This document shows positions 23,732-33,284 of a stretch of 64,000 nucleotides of DNA, piece by piece. The stretch comes from Flavobacteriales bacterium (GTDB taxonomy: Bacteria; Bacteroidota; Bacteroidia; Flavobacteriales_D; Crocinitomicaceae), in contig CANMHB010000003.1 of NCBI GenBank assembly GCA_947497485.1, positions 124,001-188,000 on the forward strand, written 5' to 3'. The position numbers were made by a program, and so were the translations under genes. Each line of letters starts with the position of its first letter. Position 1 is the stretch's first letter. Below the pieces are notes generated by a model. That model did no database searches. It was not told the DNA's origin and was given only the letters and a program-made list of their open reading frames with translations.

Positions 23732-24829
23732 ATGCCAAAACCGAAATATCAGATCACAAAAACGCTTCTGGATGGTTTAAAGTGGAAATTAGAAGAAACT
23801 ATTTTTTACAAAATTTCAAGCAAAACAGATTGTAAAAATCTATCATTCCTAATCAAAGAAAAAACAGGGAAAACCGTTTCTGAAAGTACAATTTACAGGT
23901 TATTTTTATGGGATGCCAATCAAAATGCACCCTACAAGCACACTCTAGATATTTTAGCCGAATTCACTGGGAAGAATGATTGGGCAGAACTTGAAAATGA
24001 AATAAGTAATTTACATGAGTTAAAATTGTTATTCGGTTCAAATCAATACAATCGAAGACCCTTTAATAGTCTGTTAACCATTAATATACATCAAGGGAAT
24101 TATGATGCGCTATCTATTTTTTTCGATCAATTTGATAGTAGTCTTTCACTTGAAAAAAAAATGACACTTGGTGAAGAAATATTTCATTCATTAAAAACAA
24201 ACAAAATATCCAAAAACAAAATCTTTTTTAAGCGTTTTTGCTCGAAACCAATTGTTCGTGAAAGTTTTTTTGAGTTGTTGGCAGATCCTGATTTTACTAT
24301 TTCTGATTACGAAGATGGAATGAAATTTTATTTAAACGAAATCAATTCAATTATATCACCTGCATCGTTTCAAGATTTTATTTTTGGAAACGCTTTGTTA
24401 TTTCGCTATTATTTTATTCTTGATCGCAAAGCTGACTCCTTAAAAATAGGACAAGAACTATATTCTAAGAAATCTTTCACAACGGAGAAATTAAATCAGA
24501 TTTATGTTTTTCCAAAATATCGATATCTAGCCTATCGTCTGATGTATAATTATTTAAAAGGTAAACCCGACAAAAATTATTGGGATTGGTTATTTGAATA
24601 TTCAAAGGAAGAAATACGAAATACGACCTCGTTCATTGAACAAAGAATTATAATTCATACGATTTTAGATGCCTTACAATTCGACTCTGTTTTTCAAGAA
24701 AAAGTTTTTGATGAATTCTATTTTCTATTCCCTAAAGTATTTTCGCTATACCCAAAAAACATCAAGAAAAAATCAATGTCAGAAAGACTTTACTTATTAA
24801 ATGCAAATGCATCAAAATTCATGATTTGA
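23732..24829 (+). CDS. Protein with N-terminal DNA-binding-like domain common in Bacteroidetes
   Basis: 365 residues. The first 85 residues include NLSFLIKEKTGKTVSESTIY and RLFLWDANQN..YKHTLDILAEFTG. This resembles an N-terminal helical domain that, in my recollection, occurs in many Bacteroidetes hypothetical proteins and looks like a phage-repressor-type DNA-binding fold. The rest is helix-rich and variable with aromatic-rich stretches (YYFILDRKADSLKIGQELY). No enzymatic motif. It begins 1 nt after the barrel gene. It could regulate the cluster, or serve as an unrelated scaffold; this is not provable by sequence alone. Confidence 0.6.
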   Translation: MPKPKYQITKTLLDGLKWKLEETIFYKISSKTDCKNLSFLIKEKTGKTVSESTIYRLFLWDANQNAPYKHTLDILAEFTGKNDWAELENEISNLHELKLLFGSNQYNRRPFNSLLTINIHQGNYDALSIFFDQFDSSLSLEKKMTLGEEIFHSLKTNKISKNKIFFKRFCSKPIVRESFFELLADPDFTISDYEDGMKFYLNEINSIISPASFQDFIFGNALLFRYYFILDRKADSLKIGQELYSKKSFTTEKLNQIYVFPKYRYLAYRLMYNYLKGKPDKNYWDWLFEYSKEEIRNTTSFIEQRIIIHTILDALQFDSVFQEKVFDEFYFLFPKVFSLYPKNIKKKSMSERLYLLNANASKFMI

Positions 24830-24958
24830 AGTTGAAACTAATTAGAATTTTTGGGTTATTAAACAATAAATTGTCGTTATTAATTTTTTTAAAGTTTTAT
24901 ATTTTTATTGTTTATTTACAAATTTTAACTTCGTATTACACTAATTTTGGGGAGCAAA

Positions 24959-25999
24959 ATGACTCAAATAGCACCAAAAAGAACTAAATTGGTCAAAATG
25001 GTTTCACCCGTTTTGGCGTTAACGGGATTAGTAAATCTGCTTCTCTTGCTAAACCTTTTGTTGTTTTCAAATACTGGCTTACGATCTCAAACATCTATTT
25101 CAAATGAGACACAGCAACCACCAGACTCTACCAGTATTAACGAATCAAGCAATAAACTACCTGTTTTTCAATTGATAAACTCGGATACAATAAACTTGGG
25201 TCCAAACGATGAACTAGTTAAAGATAAATATACTGCAATGGGTCAACCGCAAATTTATGACGCTCTTCATTCTTTTAACTACCGAAGAAGTGATAAGTTT
25301 GGCGGTTATATTAATGAAAAAATAAATGCTGGACTAGAACGCGTTAGAGAAAAAGGATACAAATCTGATATTAAAAAATTATATATTCAAATAGATCCGT
25401 TAACGCTCACGGTATTCTGGTTTGCGGTTGTTGGCCCTAGTCGTGATCGTTATTCATATATCCGAATTGATAGCAGAGGATCAGCAGGAGGATATCTTAA
25501 GGCTGTAGAAAAACAACTACCTAAAATGCACGAACTCTATCCAGATCTCGTCCCTGTGAAATTTTTAGAATTTAATCAAAATGTAACAACTTGCTACACT
25601 TGGGATGGCAAACCGTTAAGTAATTATTCAGGGTTTGTCAATATTCAACAGCATTTTTTCAAATACAGAAAAAGATACGACAATCAAAAGAAACTTAAAT
25701 CTGAAAGCCAATTAGATTTGATTTTTGGAGAAGAAATTGACACTTCATCTTCTTCGGATTCTACTTTTCAAAACGATATTTTATTGGAAAATAAAGATCA
25801 GATAGTGAAAATTAATCCAGAAAAAAAAGAAGTAGTAAAGAAGAAATCGGCAGCAACAAAGAAATATAAAGTAAAAAGTGGTGATACACTTTCCGAAATT
25901 GCTGAAAAACATCGGACCAGTGTCTCAAAAATTAAAAAGATAAATAACCTTAGAAGTGATAATATTCAAATTGGTCAAATCTTAAAGATACCCAATTAG
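24959..25999 (+). CDS. Membrane-anchored protein with C-terminal LysM domain
   Basis: 346 residues. One N-terminal hydrophobic segment ([20 protein letters not shown]), a Ser/Thr/Gln-rich linker, an unrecognised middle domain (about 80-225) and a single C-terminal LysM ([38 protein letters not shown]). LysM binds N-acetylglucosamine polymers such as peptidoglycan. The ATG at 24959 is preceded by a purine-rich GGGGAGCAAA, which favours it over an in-frame TTG at 24947. It converges on the L,D-transpeptidase gene, so the two form a cell-wall-related pair in opposite orientation, with no proven link. Confidence 0.85.
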   Translation: MTQIAPKRTKLVKMVSPVLALTGLVNLLLLLNLLLFSNTGLRSQTSISNETQQPPDSTSINESSNKLPVFQLINSDTINLGPNDELVKDKYTAMGQPQIYDALHSFNYRRSDKFGGYINEKINAGLERVREKGYKSDIKKLYIQIDPLTLTVFWFAVVGPSRDRYSYIRIDSRGSAGGYLKAVEKQLPKMHELYPDLVPVKFLEFNQNVTTCYTWDGKPLSNYSGFVNIQQHFFKYRKRYDNQKKLKSESQLDLIFGEEIDTSSSSDSTFQNDILLENKDQIVKINPEKKEVVKKKSAATKKYKVKSGDTLSEIAEKHRTSVSKIKKINNLRSDNIQIGQILKIPN

Positions 26000-26030
26000 G
26001 ACTTTTCCATTAATCTGTAAGAATTCTCAA

Positions 26031-27290
26031 TTAGTATATCAGGACTGGAGTTCCAATACTTACATTATTATAAACAATTGGGGCTAATTTAGGAGGGATA
26101 TTCACGCAGCCATGAGAACCTCCAGACTCATAAATATTCGCTCCAAATCTTCTTCGCCAATTTGCATCATGTAAACCATACCCCCCATAAAATGGCATCC
26201 AATAGGAAACAAATGATGCATATCCACGTCCGCGTAAGACTCTATTTCTCTCCTTGTATAAAACTTTATAATCTCCCGGTGGCGTTGATCTTCCGTATCG
26301 CTTATTCCCAGTTACTACATCTGTTTCCAAAATGAGGTTCCCCTCCTTAAACAACCATAATTTTTGTTCTGATATACTGACTTCAACAAAGTCTTTGTGA
26401 CCTTTTTTAATACCTTTTGGCAATCCTCTTTTGGTCATTATTAATTCTAAATTACTTTTATCACCTTTTGGAATTAATTTTAAAATCTCATTGATTTGGT
26501 TATTAATATTTACTCTTGAAAAGATGACCTCATTCATTTTTAATGAATCAGTTAAATCAACTTCAGCTAAAATTTCAGATAACGGAGTTTCAATTTTTTC
26601 AGCAATCTTTTGCAAATAAACCTGCATGGGATCTGTTTCAATTTTGACTTTCATTGAAGTATCTAGATGCAGCCATGTTGCAAAAATTTCCTTATCCATG
26701 TCAAATTCTTTATCTTCATATTTTAATTTGATAACAGATTTTAAGCATTTCTCTAAACTTTTCAATCCATCTTTGGCTTTTAAAGAATCGATGGTATATC
26801 TTGGTTTAACATAAAGATTTTCCTTTTCTAAATTGATTAAAACATTTTTTTCCTTCTTTTTATTTGTAATAAATGACATCAACAGAATTGTATCAATTTC
26901 AGAACCTTCGACTGGCGAGATTTCTTCGAATTTCTTGTTTTCGTATTTAAAATTAACACTCTGTGATTTCTCAAAAGGAATCTTATATAAAATTGGCATC
27001 ATACTCGAATATAAGTTTTTAAGTGATGCCGTTTTGAAAGTCGTATCGATTTTCAGCTTTGATTTAGCAAATATTTTTATTTGGGCCTTGAATTGATGTT
27101 TCGCACTATTTGGATTTACCTTCGTAATTAAAACCGAAGCTTCAAAGTTGTTTTTGCCAGTAATTTTAAAATTCGAAACCAAATTATCAACTTTAATCGT
27201 TTTCTTTTTAGGTTTTATACTTTCAGAGCATGACGAAACAATTATTACAATTAAAACTAGGGTTATGAATCGAAGAAATCTCACGAACAA
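26031..27290 (-). CDS. L,D-transpeptidase (YkuD family) lipoprotein
   Basis: 419 residues. The N-terminus FVRFLRFITLVLIVIIVSSC ends in a lipobox-like VSSC, followed by a long basic linker. The YkuD catalytic domain is C-terminal, from about residue 300 (VEVSISEQKLWLFKEGN), with the histidine of GGYGLHDANWRRRFG and the nucleophile C395 in SGGSHGCVNIPP. Such enzymes form 3-3 peptidoglycan cross-links or attach lipoproteins to peptidoglycan. The region before it (residues 30-300) is not recognised and is unusually long for a YkuD protein. The start could be TTG at 27290 or GTG at 27284. Confidence 0.85.
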   Translation of the reverse strand: MFVRFLRFITLVLIVIIVSSCSESIKPKKKTIKVDNLVSNFKITGKNNFEASVLITKVNPNSAKHQFKAQIKIFAKSKLKIDTTFKTASLKNLYSSMMPILYKIPFEKSQSVNFKYENKKFEEISPVEGSEIDTILLMSFITNKKKEKNVLINLEKENLYVKPRYTIDSLKAKDGLKSLEKCLKSVIKLKYEDKEFDMDKEIFATWLHLDTSMKVKIETDPMQVYLQKIAEKIETPLSEILAEVDLTDSLKMNEVIFSRVNINNQINEILKLIPKGDKSNLELIMTKRGLPKGIKKGHKDFVEVSISEQKLWLFKEGNLILETDVVTGNKRYGRSTPPGDYKVLYKERNRVLRGRGYASFVSYWMPFYGGYGLHDANWRRRFGANIYESGGSHGCVNIPPKLAPIVYNNVSIGTPVLIY

Positions 27291-27388
27291 AAAATTAGAA
27301 AAATATAGAAAGAATAAAAAAGTGTAATAAAAACGTAAATTTAATAAAAAGAATAAGATTTTATAACAACTATTAAAAGAAAATAATG

Positions 27389-27760
27389 TTATTGAATGGC
27401 TTCCAAATACCTCTCGAGATTCGGATTTTGAATTAAATCATCTGAGCCAGCTATATAAACGCGCTTTACTTTTGCTCGTTCTATCCATAATTCAAGGTTG
27501 GAAAGCCCAACCATTAAAGTTCCGTTGATGTCGATTTTGTGTATTGCTTTTTGCTGCTTATCAAAATGTGACTTAACGTCCTGAATTTCTTTATTTAAAT
27601 TTTGATTTTGATTAAAAATCAGAAGGCTGTCCATTTCTAAAAACTGCTCCTGAAATTTATCGGTAACAATAATAGTTTCATTCGATTTATTCTCACCCCA
27701 TTTCTGAATGAGTTCAGAAAATTTGGATCCACTGCGAATGTATATTTTATCTACCCTCAT
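27389..27760 (-). CDS. Protein of unknown function
   Basis: 123 residues, soluble, no signal peptide. Contains VDKIYIRSGSKFSELIQKWG near the start, a Lys/Gln-rich middle (NQNQNLNKEIQDVKSHFDKQ) and a C-terminal strand VKRVYIAGSDDLIQNPNLER. The arrangement (strand, helix, strand) could be a small alpha/beta domain. I do not recognise it. It lies 54 nt after the arginine decarboxylase stop on the same strand and 98 nt before the L,D-transpeptidase start, so it may belong to either unit. Confidence 0.6.
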   Translation of the reverse strand: MRVDKIYIRSGSKFSELIQKWGENKSNETIIVTDKFQEQFLEMDSLLIFNQNQNLNKEIQDVKSHFDKQQKAIHKIDINGTLMVGLSNLELWIERAKVKRVYIAGSDDLIQNPNLERYLEAIQ

Positions 27761-27814
27761 CTCAAATTGCGGTGCAAATATAATAGTTTATCCCCGTGAA
27801 AAAGTAAAATAAAG

Positions 27815-29206
27815 TTAATAACCTAAAATTTTCAAATAATCTTGCGCCGTTTGTTCTTCACTAAAGATTTCCGTATTGATTTTACCGTCTTCATCACGAT
27901 TAATCAGAATATGTTTTGGCTCTGGTATCAGACAATGTTTTAAACCTCCAAATCCTCCGATGGTTTCTTGGTATGCTCCCGTATTGAAAAAACCGATGTA
28001 TAAAGGATTATTTTTATCAAATTTCGGCAAATAAATAGCATTCGAATGTTGCTCCGAATTATAATAATCATCGCTGTCGCATGTTAAGCCTCCGAGTAAA
28101 ACACGCTCATAGTCATCATTCCATCGATTAATTGGGAGCATAATAAATCGTTGATTAATTGCCCATGTATCAGGAAGATTAGTCATGAAAGAAGAATCAA
28201 TCATATTCCATTTTTCACGATCATTTTGTTGTTTCTGATGCAAGACACTAAAAATTGCTCCTCCACTTTCACCAACGGTAAACGAACCAAATTCGGTAAA
28301 AATATTTGGTTCTGGAATATCATTATCGGTGCATACCCTCTTTATTTGGGTTAATATTTCTCGCACCATGTAAGCATAATCAAAATCGAAAGCCAATGAT
28401 TTTTTAATTGGAAATCCTCCACCAATGTTCAGCGAATCGAGTTCAGGGCATAGCTTCTTTAAATCACTGTAAATTCTCAAACACTTGGTTAATTCGTTCC
28501 AATAGTATGCTGTGTCGTTAATACCCGTGTTTATAAAGAAATGAAGCATTTTAACCTTAACTCTTGGATTATCTTTTAAAATTGCTTTATAAAATGGTAC
28601 TATTTCGCGATATCGAATACCAAGCCTTGAGGTGTAAAATTCAAATTTAGGTTCCTCCTCAGAAGCAATTCGAACACCTATGTTTAATTCTTTACTTGTA
28701 CTATCTATCAGTCTTTGTAATTCGTCTATATTATCTACAACTGGGATTACTTTTAGAAAATCATCCTCAATTAATTGCACTATATTATTTAAATACAAAT
28801 CTGGTTTGTAACCGTTACAAATAACATATCTACCTCGATCCAACTTCCCAGTTTCAACAAGCTTGTTTACAATATCTATATCGAAAGCCGAAGAAGTTTC
28901 AATATGGACATCGTTTCGAAGAACTTCATCTAGCACAAATGCAAAATGGCTACTTTTTGTGCAGTAAGAATAATAATATTTACCAGCGTATCCAAGATTA
29001 TTTATAGCTTCACGAAACCAACTCTTTGCTCTTTGTATATTGTTAGATATTTGAGGTAAATAGTTAAATTTTAAAGGAGTTCCATACTCATTAATCAATC
29101 TCATCAAATCGATTCCATGGAAAAATAAGCGATCTTCCCTTAAATTAAACTCATTTTGGGGAAAATCAAAAGTTTGATCAATCAAGTCAATGTATTTCGT
29201 TCTCAT
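27815..29206 (-). CDS. speA: Biosynthetic arginine decarboxylase (Bacteroidetes type, fold III)
   Basis: A 463-residue PLP enzyme of the alanine-racemase-like decarboxylase fold. The Schiff-base lysine is K84 in YYSYCTKSSHF. The phosphate-binding and dimer features include ETSSAFDIDIV, LNIGGGFPIKKS and FTEFGSFTVGESGG; the C-terminal active-site cysteine motif is LGGLTCDSDDYYNSE. Length and sequence match the shorter Bacteroidetes form, much smaller than the 630-residue E. coli SpeA. It makes agmatine from arginine, the first step of a putrescine/spermidine route. The SpeD-SpeE fusion at 57.6-58.9 kb would act later in the same pathway. Confidence 0.88.
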   Translation of the reverse strand: MRTKYIDLIDQTFDFPQNEFNLREDRLFFHGIDLMRLINEYGTPLKFNYLPQISNNIQRAKSWFREAINNLGYAGKYYYSYCTKSSHFAFVLDEVLRNDVHIETSSAFDIDIVNKLVETGKLDRGRYVICNGYKPDLYLNNIVQLIEDDFLKVIPVVDNIDELQRLIDSTSKELNIGVRIASEEEPKFEFYTSRLGIRYREIVPFYKAILKDNPRVKVKMLHFFINTGINDTAYYWNELTKCLRIYSDLKKLCPELDSLNIGGGFPIKKSLAFDFDYAYMVREILTQIKRVCTDNDIPEPNIFTEFGSFTVGESGGAIFSVLHQKQQNDREKWNMIDSSFMTNLPDTWAINQRFIMLPINRWNDDYERVLLGGLTCDSDDYYNSEQHSNAIYLPKFDKNNPLYIGFFNTGAYQETIGGFGGLKHCLIPEPKHILINRDEDGKINTEIFSEEQTAQDYLKILGY

Positions 29207-29589
29207 TTTTCTTTTAGTCTAGAAATGCTGTTTTAAATTTTATTAAGTTCAACGGATCGAAAGTTTTCATTCTTATTCTTTACCACAACAAGCTCATCCT
29301 ACGAATTCGTCTAACAATAAGTTTCGGTAATTTCAAACAATCATGAACTTACCATTTTTCATTCAAATTTGTCATTAAAGAAAAATTAAAGACAATTGAA
29401 CTATTCGGCCGTAAAATTATGAAAATAAATTAGTGCTATTCTATGAAGGCTATTTATCTGGCATAAGTCAATTTTTCTGTAAATTATTTTTGGCACAGCC
29501 CTTGACGAATAGGGGAAAACATTCCGAATATCCATTATTGTTAATTTTGATCATGGAATAACTGACAGAATGTCTCAAATATTTCGACT
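29207..29589. other. Divergent intergenic region between speA and lon
   Basis: 383 nt without a credible open frame. It contains a sigma-54-like element (29491-29506), a TAATTTTG that could be a -7 box for lon (29542-29549) without a good -33 partner, and two short dyad-like A/T-rich stretches. Nothing suggests a riboswitch or small RNA with confidence. Confidence 0.6.
29491..29506 (+). promoter_or_regulatory. Sigma-54-like -24/-12 element upstream of lon
   Basis: TGGCAC followed by a 5-nt spacer and TTGAC. This has the spacing and -24 box of RpoN promoters, but the -12 box has GA where the consensus needs GC, which normally matters. The lon ATG is 84 nt downstream. Confidence 0.3.
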
Positions 29590-32037
29590 ATGAGTAATTT
29601 AAGTGATATTGATTTTTTTGGTTTTTCAGGTGAAATGGAAAGTGATGCTGAGTTTATTCCTCTTATTACCGCTGAGGAAGAGGAAAATGTGAACAATCAA
29701 AAATTTCCATCTGAATTACCTATTTTACCCCTTAGAAATAATGTATTGTTTCCAGGCGTTGTTATCCCAATAACTGTTGGAAGAGACAAATCTATTAAAT
29801 TAATTCAGGAAGCGAACAAAGGGAATAAAATCATTGGTGTTGTTTCTCAGAAAAATCAAGAGGAAGAATCCCCAGAATTCGAAGATTTAAATAAAATTGG
29901 TACTGTTGCCCAAATTGTAAGAATGCTCAAAATGCCTGATGGTTCAACTACTGTTATCATTCAAGGTAAAAGAAGGTTTGAAATTATTCAACCTCTTCGG
30001 ACCGAACCTTACATGTTAGCGACAGTAAAAATCATCAAAGAGAAACGAATTGATAAGAGTGATAAGGAATTGGATATCATTTTTAAATCAATAAAAGACC
30101 TTGCACTTCAAATTATTCGCGATAGTCCTAATATTCCATCAGAAGCTCAATTTGCAATTGGAAACATAGATAGCCCAACATTTTTGGTGAATTTCATTTC
30201 ATCAAACATGAATGCGGATGTTTCCAAAAAGCAAGAAATGCTTGAAGAATTGGATTTGAAAAAACGTATCATGATGGTCCTGGAACATTTGACTCTAGAG
30301 GCTCAAATGCTCGAAATGCGTAATGAAATTCAAAACAAAGTAAAAAAAGATTTGGATCGTCAACAGCGTGAGTATTTCTTACATCAACAAATGCGTACCA
30401 TACAGGATGAATTGGGCGACAATCCTCAAGTTCAAGACGTTCGAGATATGGAAGAACGTGCGAAAAAGAAAAAATGGTCTAGTTCAGTTGATAAATTATT
30501 TCGAAAGGAACTCGAGAAACTTCAAAGAATGAATCCACAAGGTGCTGAGTATACCGTTCAGTTGAATTATTTAGATTTATTGTTAGATCTTCCTTGGGGT
30601 GACTACTCAAAAGATAATCTCGATTTAAAACGCGCTGAAAAAATCCTTGATCGTGATCATTTCGGATTGGAAAAAGTAAAAGAACGAATTCTAGAATATT
30701 TAGCCGTTTTGAAAATTAAAGGAAATATGAAATCACCGATTTTATGTTTCTACGGACCTCCTGGGGTTGGAAAAACCTCTCTTGGTAAATCAATTGCAGA
30801 AGCGCTTGGAAGAAAATACATTCGAATGTCGCTAGGTGGAGTTCATGACGAAGCTGAGATTCGCGGACATCGAAAAACATATATTGGCGCAATGCCTGGC
30901 CGAATAATGCAAAATTTAAAAAAGGCAGAAAAAGCAAATCCCGTTTTCGTTTTAGATGAAGTTGACAAACTCGGTCGCAGTAACCACGGAGACCCCTCCT
31001 CTGCTCTACTTGAAGTTTTGGATCCAGAGCAAAACAATGCCTTTTATGATAATTACGTAGAAACCGAATTTGACTTATCCAAGGTCATGTTTATTGCTAC
31101 AGCAAATAGTTTATCTTCTATTCAAGGTCCATTAAGAGATCGAATGGAGATTATTGAGGTAAATGGTTACACAATAGAAGAGAAAATTGAAATAGCTAAA
31201 AGACATTTACTTCCAAAACAAATTTTTGAACATGGAATTTCGAAAAAAGACATTTCAATTGATAAAAAAATCTGGGAGAAAATCATTGAACAATATACAA
31301 ATGAGTCTGGTGTCCGTGGACTAGACAAACTCTCGGCAAAAATTGTCAGAAATCGAGCTAGACAAATTGCTATGGAAGAATCTTTTGAGGTAAAAATAAC
31401 CGAGGAAGATATTTTTAAATTTCTCGGAGCGGGCCGAACACGAACCAAATATGACAACAACGATGTGGCCGGTGTTGTTACGGGACTGGCATGGACAAGT
31501 GTCGGCGGAGATATCTTGTTCATTGAGTCATCCATTACAAAAGGAAAGGGAAAATTAACCTTAACAGGTAATTTAGGAGATGTAATGAAAGAATCGGCTT
31601 TAATTGCTTTGGAGTTTCTAAAAGCAAATAGTAACGAACTCAACTTGAATCAGGATGTTTTTGATAATCATAACGTTCATATTCATGTTCCAGAAGGTGC
31701 TACTCCTAAAGACGGACCGAGTGCAGGAATAACCATGTTAACATCATTAGCGTCCTTATTCACTCAGAGAAAGGTTAAAAATAATCTAGCAATGACCGGT
31801 GAAATTACCTTGCGAGGTGATGTGCTCCCTGTTGGAGGAATTAAGGAGAAAATTCTCGCAGCAAAACGAGCCGGTATAAAAGAAATAATTCTTTGTGCTA
31901 AAAACAAGCAAGACGTTGATGAAATTAATTCAGATTACTTAAAGGGATTAACCATTCACTATGTAAATAAAATGACTGAAGTATTAGAGATAGCCCTTTT
32001 GAAAGAAAAGGTTTCAAATCCCAAATCTATTAATTAA
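29590..32037 (+). CDS. lon: ATP-dependent protease Lon
   Basis: 815 residues in the usual order: LON substrate-binding N-domain (about 42-240, [20 protein letters not shown]), coiled-coil region, AAA+ module (Walker [12 protein letters not shown] near residue 389, Walker [12 protein letters not shown], sensor region [11 protein letters not shown]) and the C-terminal serine protease domain with the catalytic dyad S711 ([11 protein letters not shown]) and K752 (VGGIKEKIL). Lon degrades damaged and regulatory proteins in the cytoplasm. An acidic N-terminal extension of about 40 residues precedes the LON domain. Divergently transcribed from speA, so probably regulated from the 29.2-29.6 kb region. 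Confidence 0.95.
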   Translation: MSNLSDIDFFGFSGEMESDAEFIPLITAEEEENVNNQKFPSELPILPLRNNVLFPGVVIPITVGRDKSIKLIQEANKGNKIIGVVSQKNQEEESPEFEDLNKIGTVAQIVRMLKMPDGSTTVIIQGKRRFEIIQPLRTEPYMLATVKIIKEKRIDKSDKELDIIFKSIKDLALQIIRDSPNIPSEAQFAIGNIDSPTFLVNFISSNMNADVSKKQEMLEELDLKKRIMMVLEHLTLEAQMLEMRNEIQNKVKKDLDRQQREYFLHQQMRTIQDELGDNPQVQDVRDMEERAKKKKWSSSVDKLFRKELEKLQRMNPQGAEYTVQLNYLDLLLDLPWGDYSKDNLDLKRAEKILDRDHFGLEKVKERILEYLAVLKIKGNMKSPILCFYGPPGVGKTSLGKSIAEALGRKYIRMSLGGVHDEAEIRGHRKTYIGAMPGRIMQNLKKAEKANPVFVLDEVDKLGRSNHGDPSSALLEVLDPEQNNAFYDNYVETEFDLSKVMFIATANSLSSIQGPLRDRMEIIEVNGYTIEEKIEIAKRHLLPKQIFEHGISKKDISIDKKIWEKIIEQYTNESGVRGLDKLSAKIVRNRARQIAMEESFEVKITEEDIFKFLGAGRTRTKYDNNDVAGVVTGLAWTSVGGDILFIESSITKGKGKLTLTGNLGDVMKESALIALEFLKANSNELNLNQDVFDNHNVHIHVPEGATPKDGPSAGITMLTSLASLFTQRKVKNNLAMTGEITLRGDVLPVGGIKEKILAAKRAGIKEIILCAKNKQDVDEINSDYLKGLTIHYVNKMTEVLEIALLKEKVSNPKSIN

Positions 32038-32118
32038 AAAATGTGTTGATAAAATCAAATTTTACAACCTCTGACCGTTTGGCATAATTTTAGATATTTG
32101 CACAAATAAATTTACAAG

Positions 32119-32760
32119 ATGAAATCAGTATTGACAACAATTTTATTGATCGTTTTAAACGCTCAGTTTTCTTTTGCGCAAGATTCTAAGGCTCAAGGCA
32201 TTTTAGATAAATTATCAAATAAAATGAAAGGATTAAAATCTTTCTACATTGAATTTAGCGCAAGCATCAAAAACTCTGAAACGGGAACAAACCAAAGCGA
32301 AACAGGTAAAGGTTGGGTTAAGGGCAACAAATTTTCAGCATCATATGGAGATAACACAATAATTTCCAATGGTTTAAAAACATGGACTGTTGTTAAAGAA
32401 GAAAAATCAGTTTATGAATCCGATGCCAACGATGACGAAGATGGAATAAATCCTAAAAAATTAATGACAATCTGGGAAAGTGGTTTTAAAAATAAATACA
32501 TGAAAGAAGATAAGCTAAACGGTGATGCTGTGCATGTAATTGATTTATATCCAAAAAACCCTTCAAAGGCTGAATATCATACAATCGTTCTATACATTTC
32601 TAAAACAGATGGTGAATTAAAAAAGGCCATTATGAAAGCGAAAGATGGAACCGTTATGACTTATTCCTTGACAAAATTCACTGAAAATCCGGATGTGGAT
32701 GACAGTAAATTTGTATTCGATAAAAAGAAATACCCTGGATATCCGGTAATTAAGGATTAA
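32119..32760 (+). CDS. LolA-like outer-membrane lipoprotein carrier
   Basis: 213 residues. Signal peptide MKSVLTTILLIVLNAQFSFA, then a beta-rich domain of the LolA/LppX-like fold: GILDKLSNKMKGLKSFYIEF, GKGWVKGNKF, GLKTWTVVKEEKSVYES and the closing DDSKFVFDKKKYPGYPVI. Such periplasmic chaperones move lipoproteins from the inner to the outer membrane. The Bacteroidetes version is well diverged, so a general lipid-carrying role is safer than the exact one. It ends by sharing the TTAA at 32757-32760 with the convergent smpB stop. Confidence 0.82.
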   Translation: MKSVLTTILLIVLNAQFSFAQDSKAQGILDKLSNKMKGLKSFYIEFSASIKNSETGTNQSETGKGWVKGNKFSASYGDNTIISNGLKTWTVVKEEKSVYESDANDDEDGINPKKLMTIWESGFKNKYMKEDKLNGDAVHVIDLYPKNPSKAEYHTIVLYISKTDGELKKAIMKAKDGTVMTYSLTKFTENPDVDDSKFVFDKKKYPGYPVIKD

Positions 32761-33209
32761 CGTTTTAGTGCTCGATCCATTTCGCGTTTGTCATCTTTCT
32801 CTTTAAGATCCTGACGTTTATCGTGAAGTTTTTTACCAATAGCACAAGCAATTTCTACTTTTACCCAACCCTTTTCTGACAAAAATAATTTCAATGGAAT
32901 AAGCGTATTTCCTTTAATTTTTAGAAATTTTTCAATCTTATCGATTTCCTTTCGATTTAATAAAAGTTTACGATCCGCTCTCGGTTTATGATTGTAGAAT
33001 GATCCATTTTCATACTCCGTAATATGCATGTTTCGGATCCAAACCTCTGAATTACTGTAGACACAGTATGCTTCAAGTATACTCGCTTTGCCATTTCGGA
33101 TGCTTTTGATTTCTGTACCACTAAGCTGGATACCCGCATTAAAAACATCCTCGAGATGATATTCGAATCTCGCTTTTTTATTACGAATATTAAGTTCCTT
33201 TTGTGCCAT
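32757..33209 (-). CDS. smpB: SsrA-binding protein SmpB
   Basis: About 150 residues from the ATG at 33209 (MAQKELNIRNKKARFEYHLE). It has the SmpB features: NKKARFEY, LSGTEIKSIRNGKASI, EVWIRNMHITEYENGS, and a C-terminal basic tail ending DKREMDRALKR that folds into the decoding centre. SmpB carries tmRNA to stalled ribosomes for trans-translation. A start at 33218 would add three residues and is less standard. Its stop overlaps that of the lolA-like gene. Confidence 0.94.
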   Translation of the reverse strand: MAQKELNIRNKKARFEYHLEDVFNAGIQLSGTEIKSIRNGKASILEAYCVYSNSEVWIRNMHITEYENGSFYNHKPRADRKLLLNRKEIDKIEKFLKIKGNTLIPLKLFLSEKGWVKVEIACAIGKKLHDKRQDLKEKDDKREMDRALKR

Positions 33210-33284
33210 TCTAAACAAAGTTAATCTTTTTCAAATCTTTAAACAATTAAGTCAATCGATACGACAAGAATTCATTATTTTTGA

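Noticed and set aside
31167-31643. Minus-strand open frame of 158 codons inside lon
   Set aside because: Serine- and phenylalanine-rich antisense shadow of the conserved Lon AAA and protease domains; no start context or domain.
32071-32086. Second sigma-54-like element (TTTGGCATAATTTTAG) before the lolA-like gene
   Set aside because: The -12 half does not match TTGC, and the -24 half has one mismatch; too weak to report as a feature.
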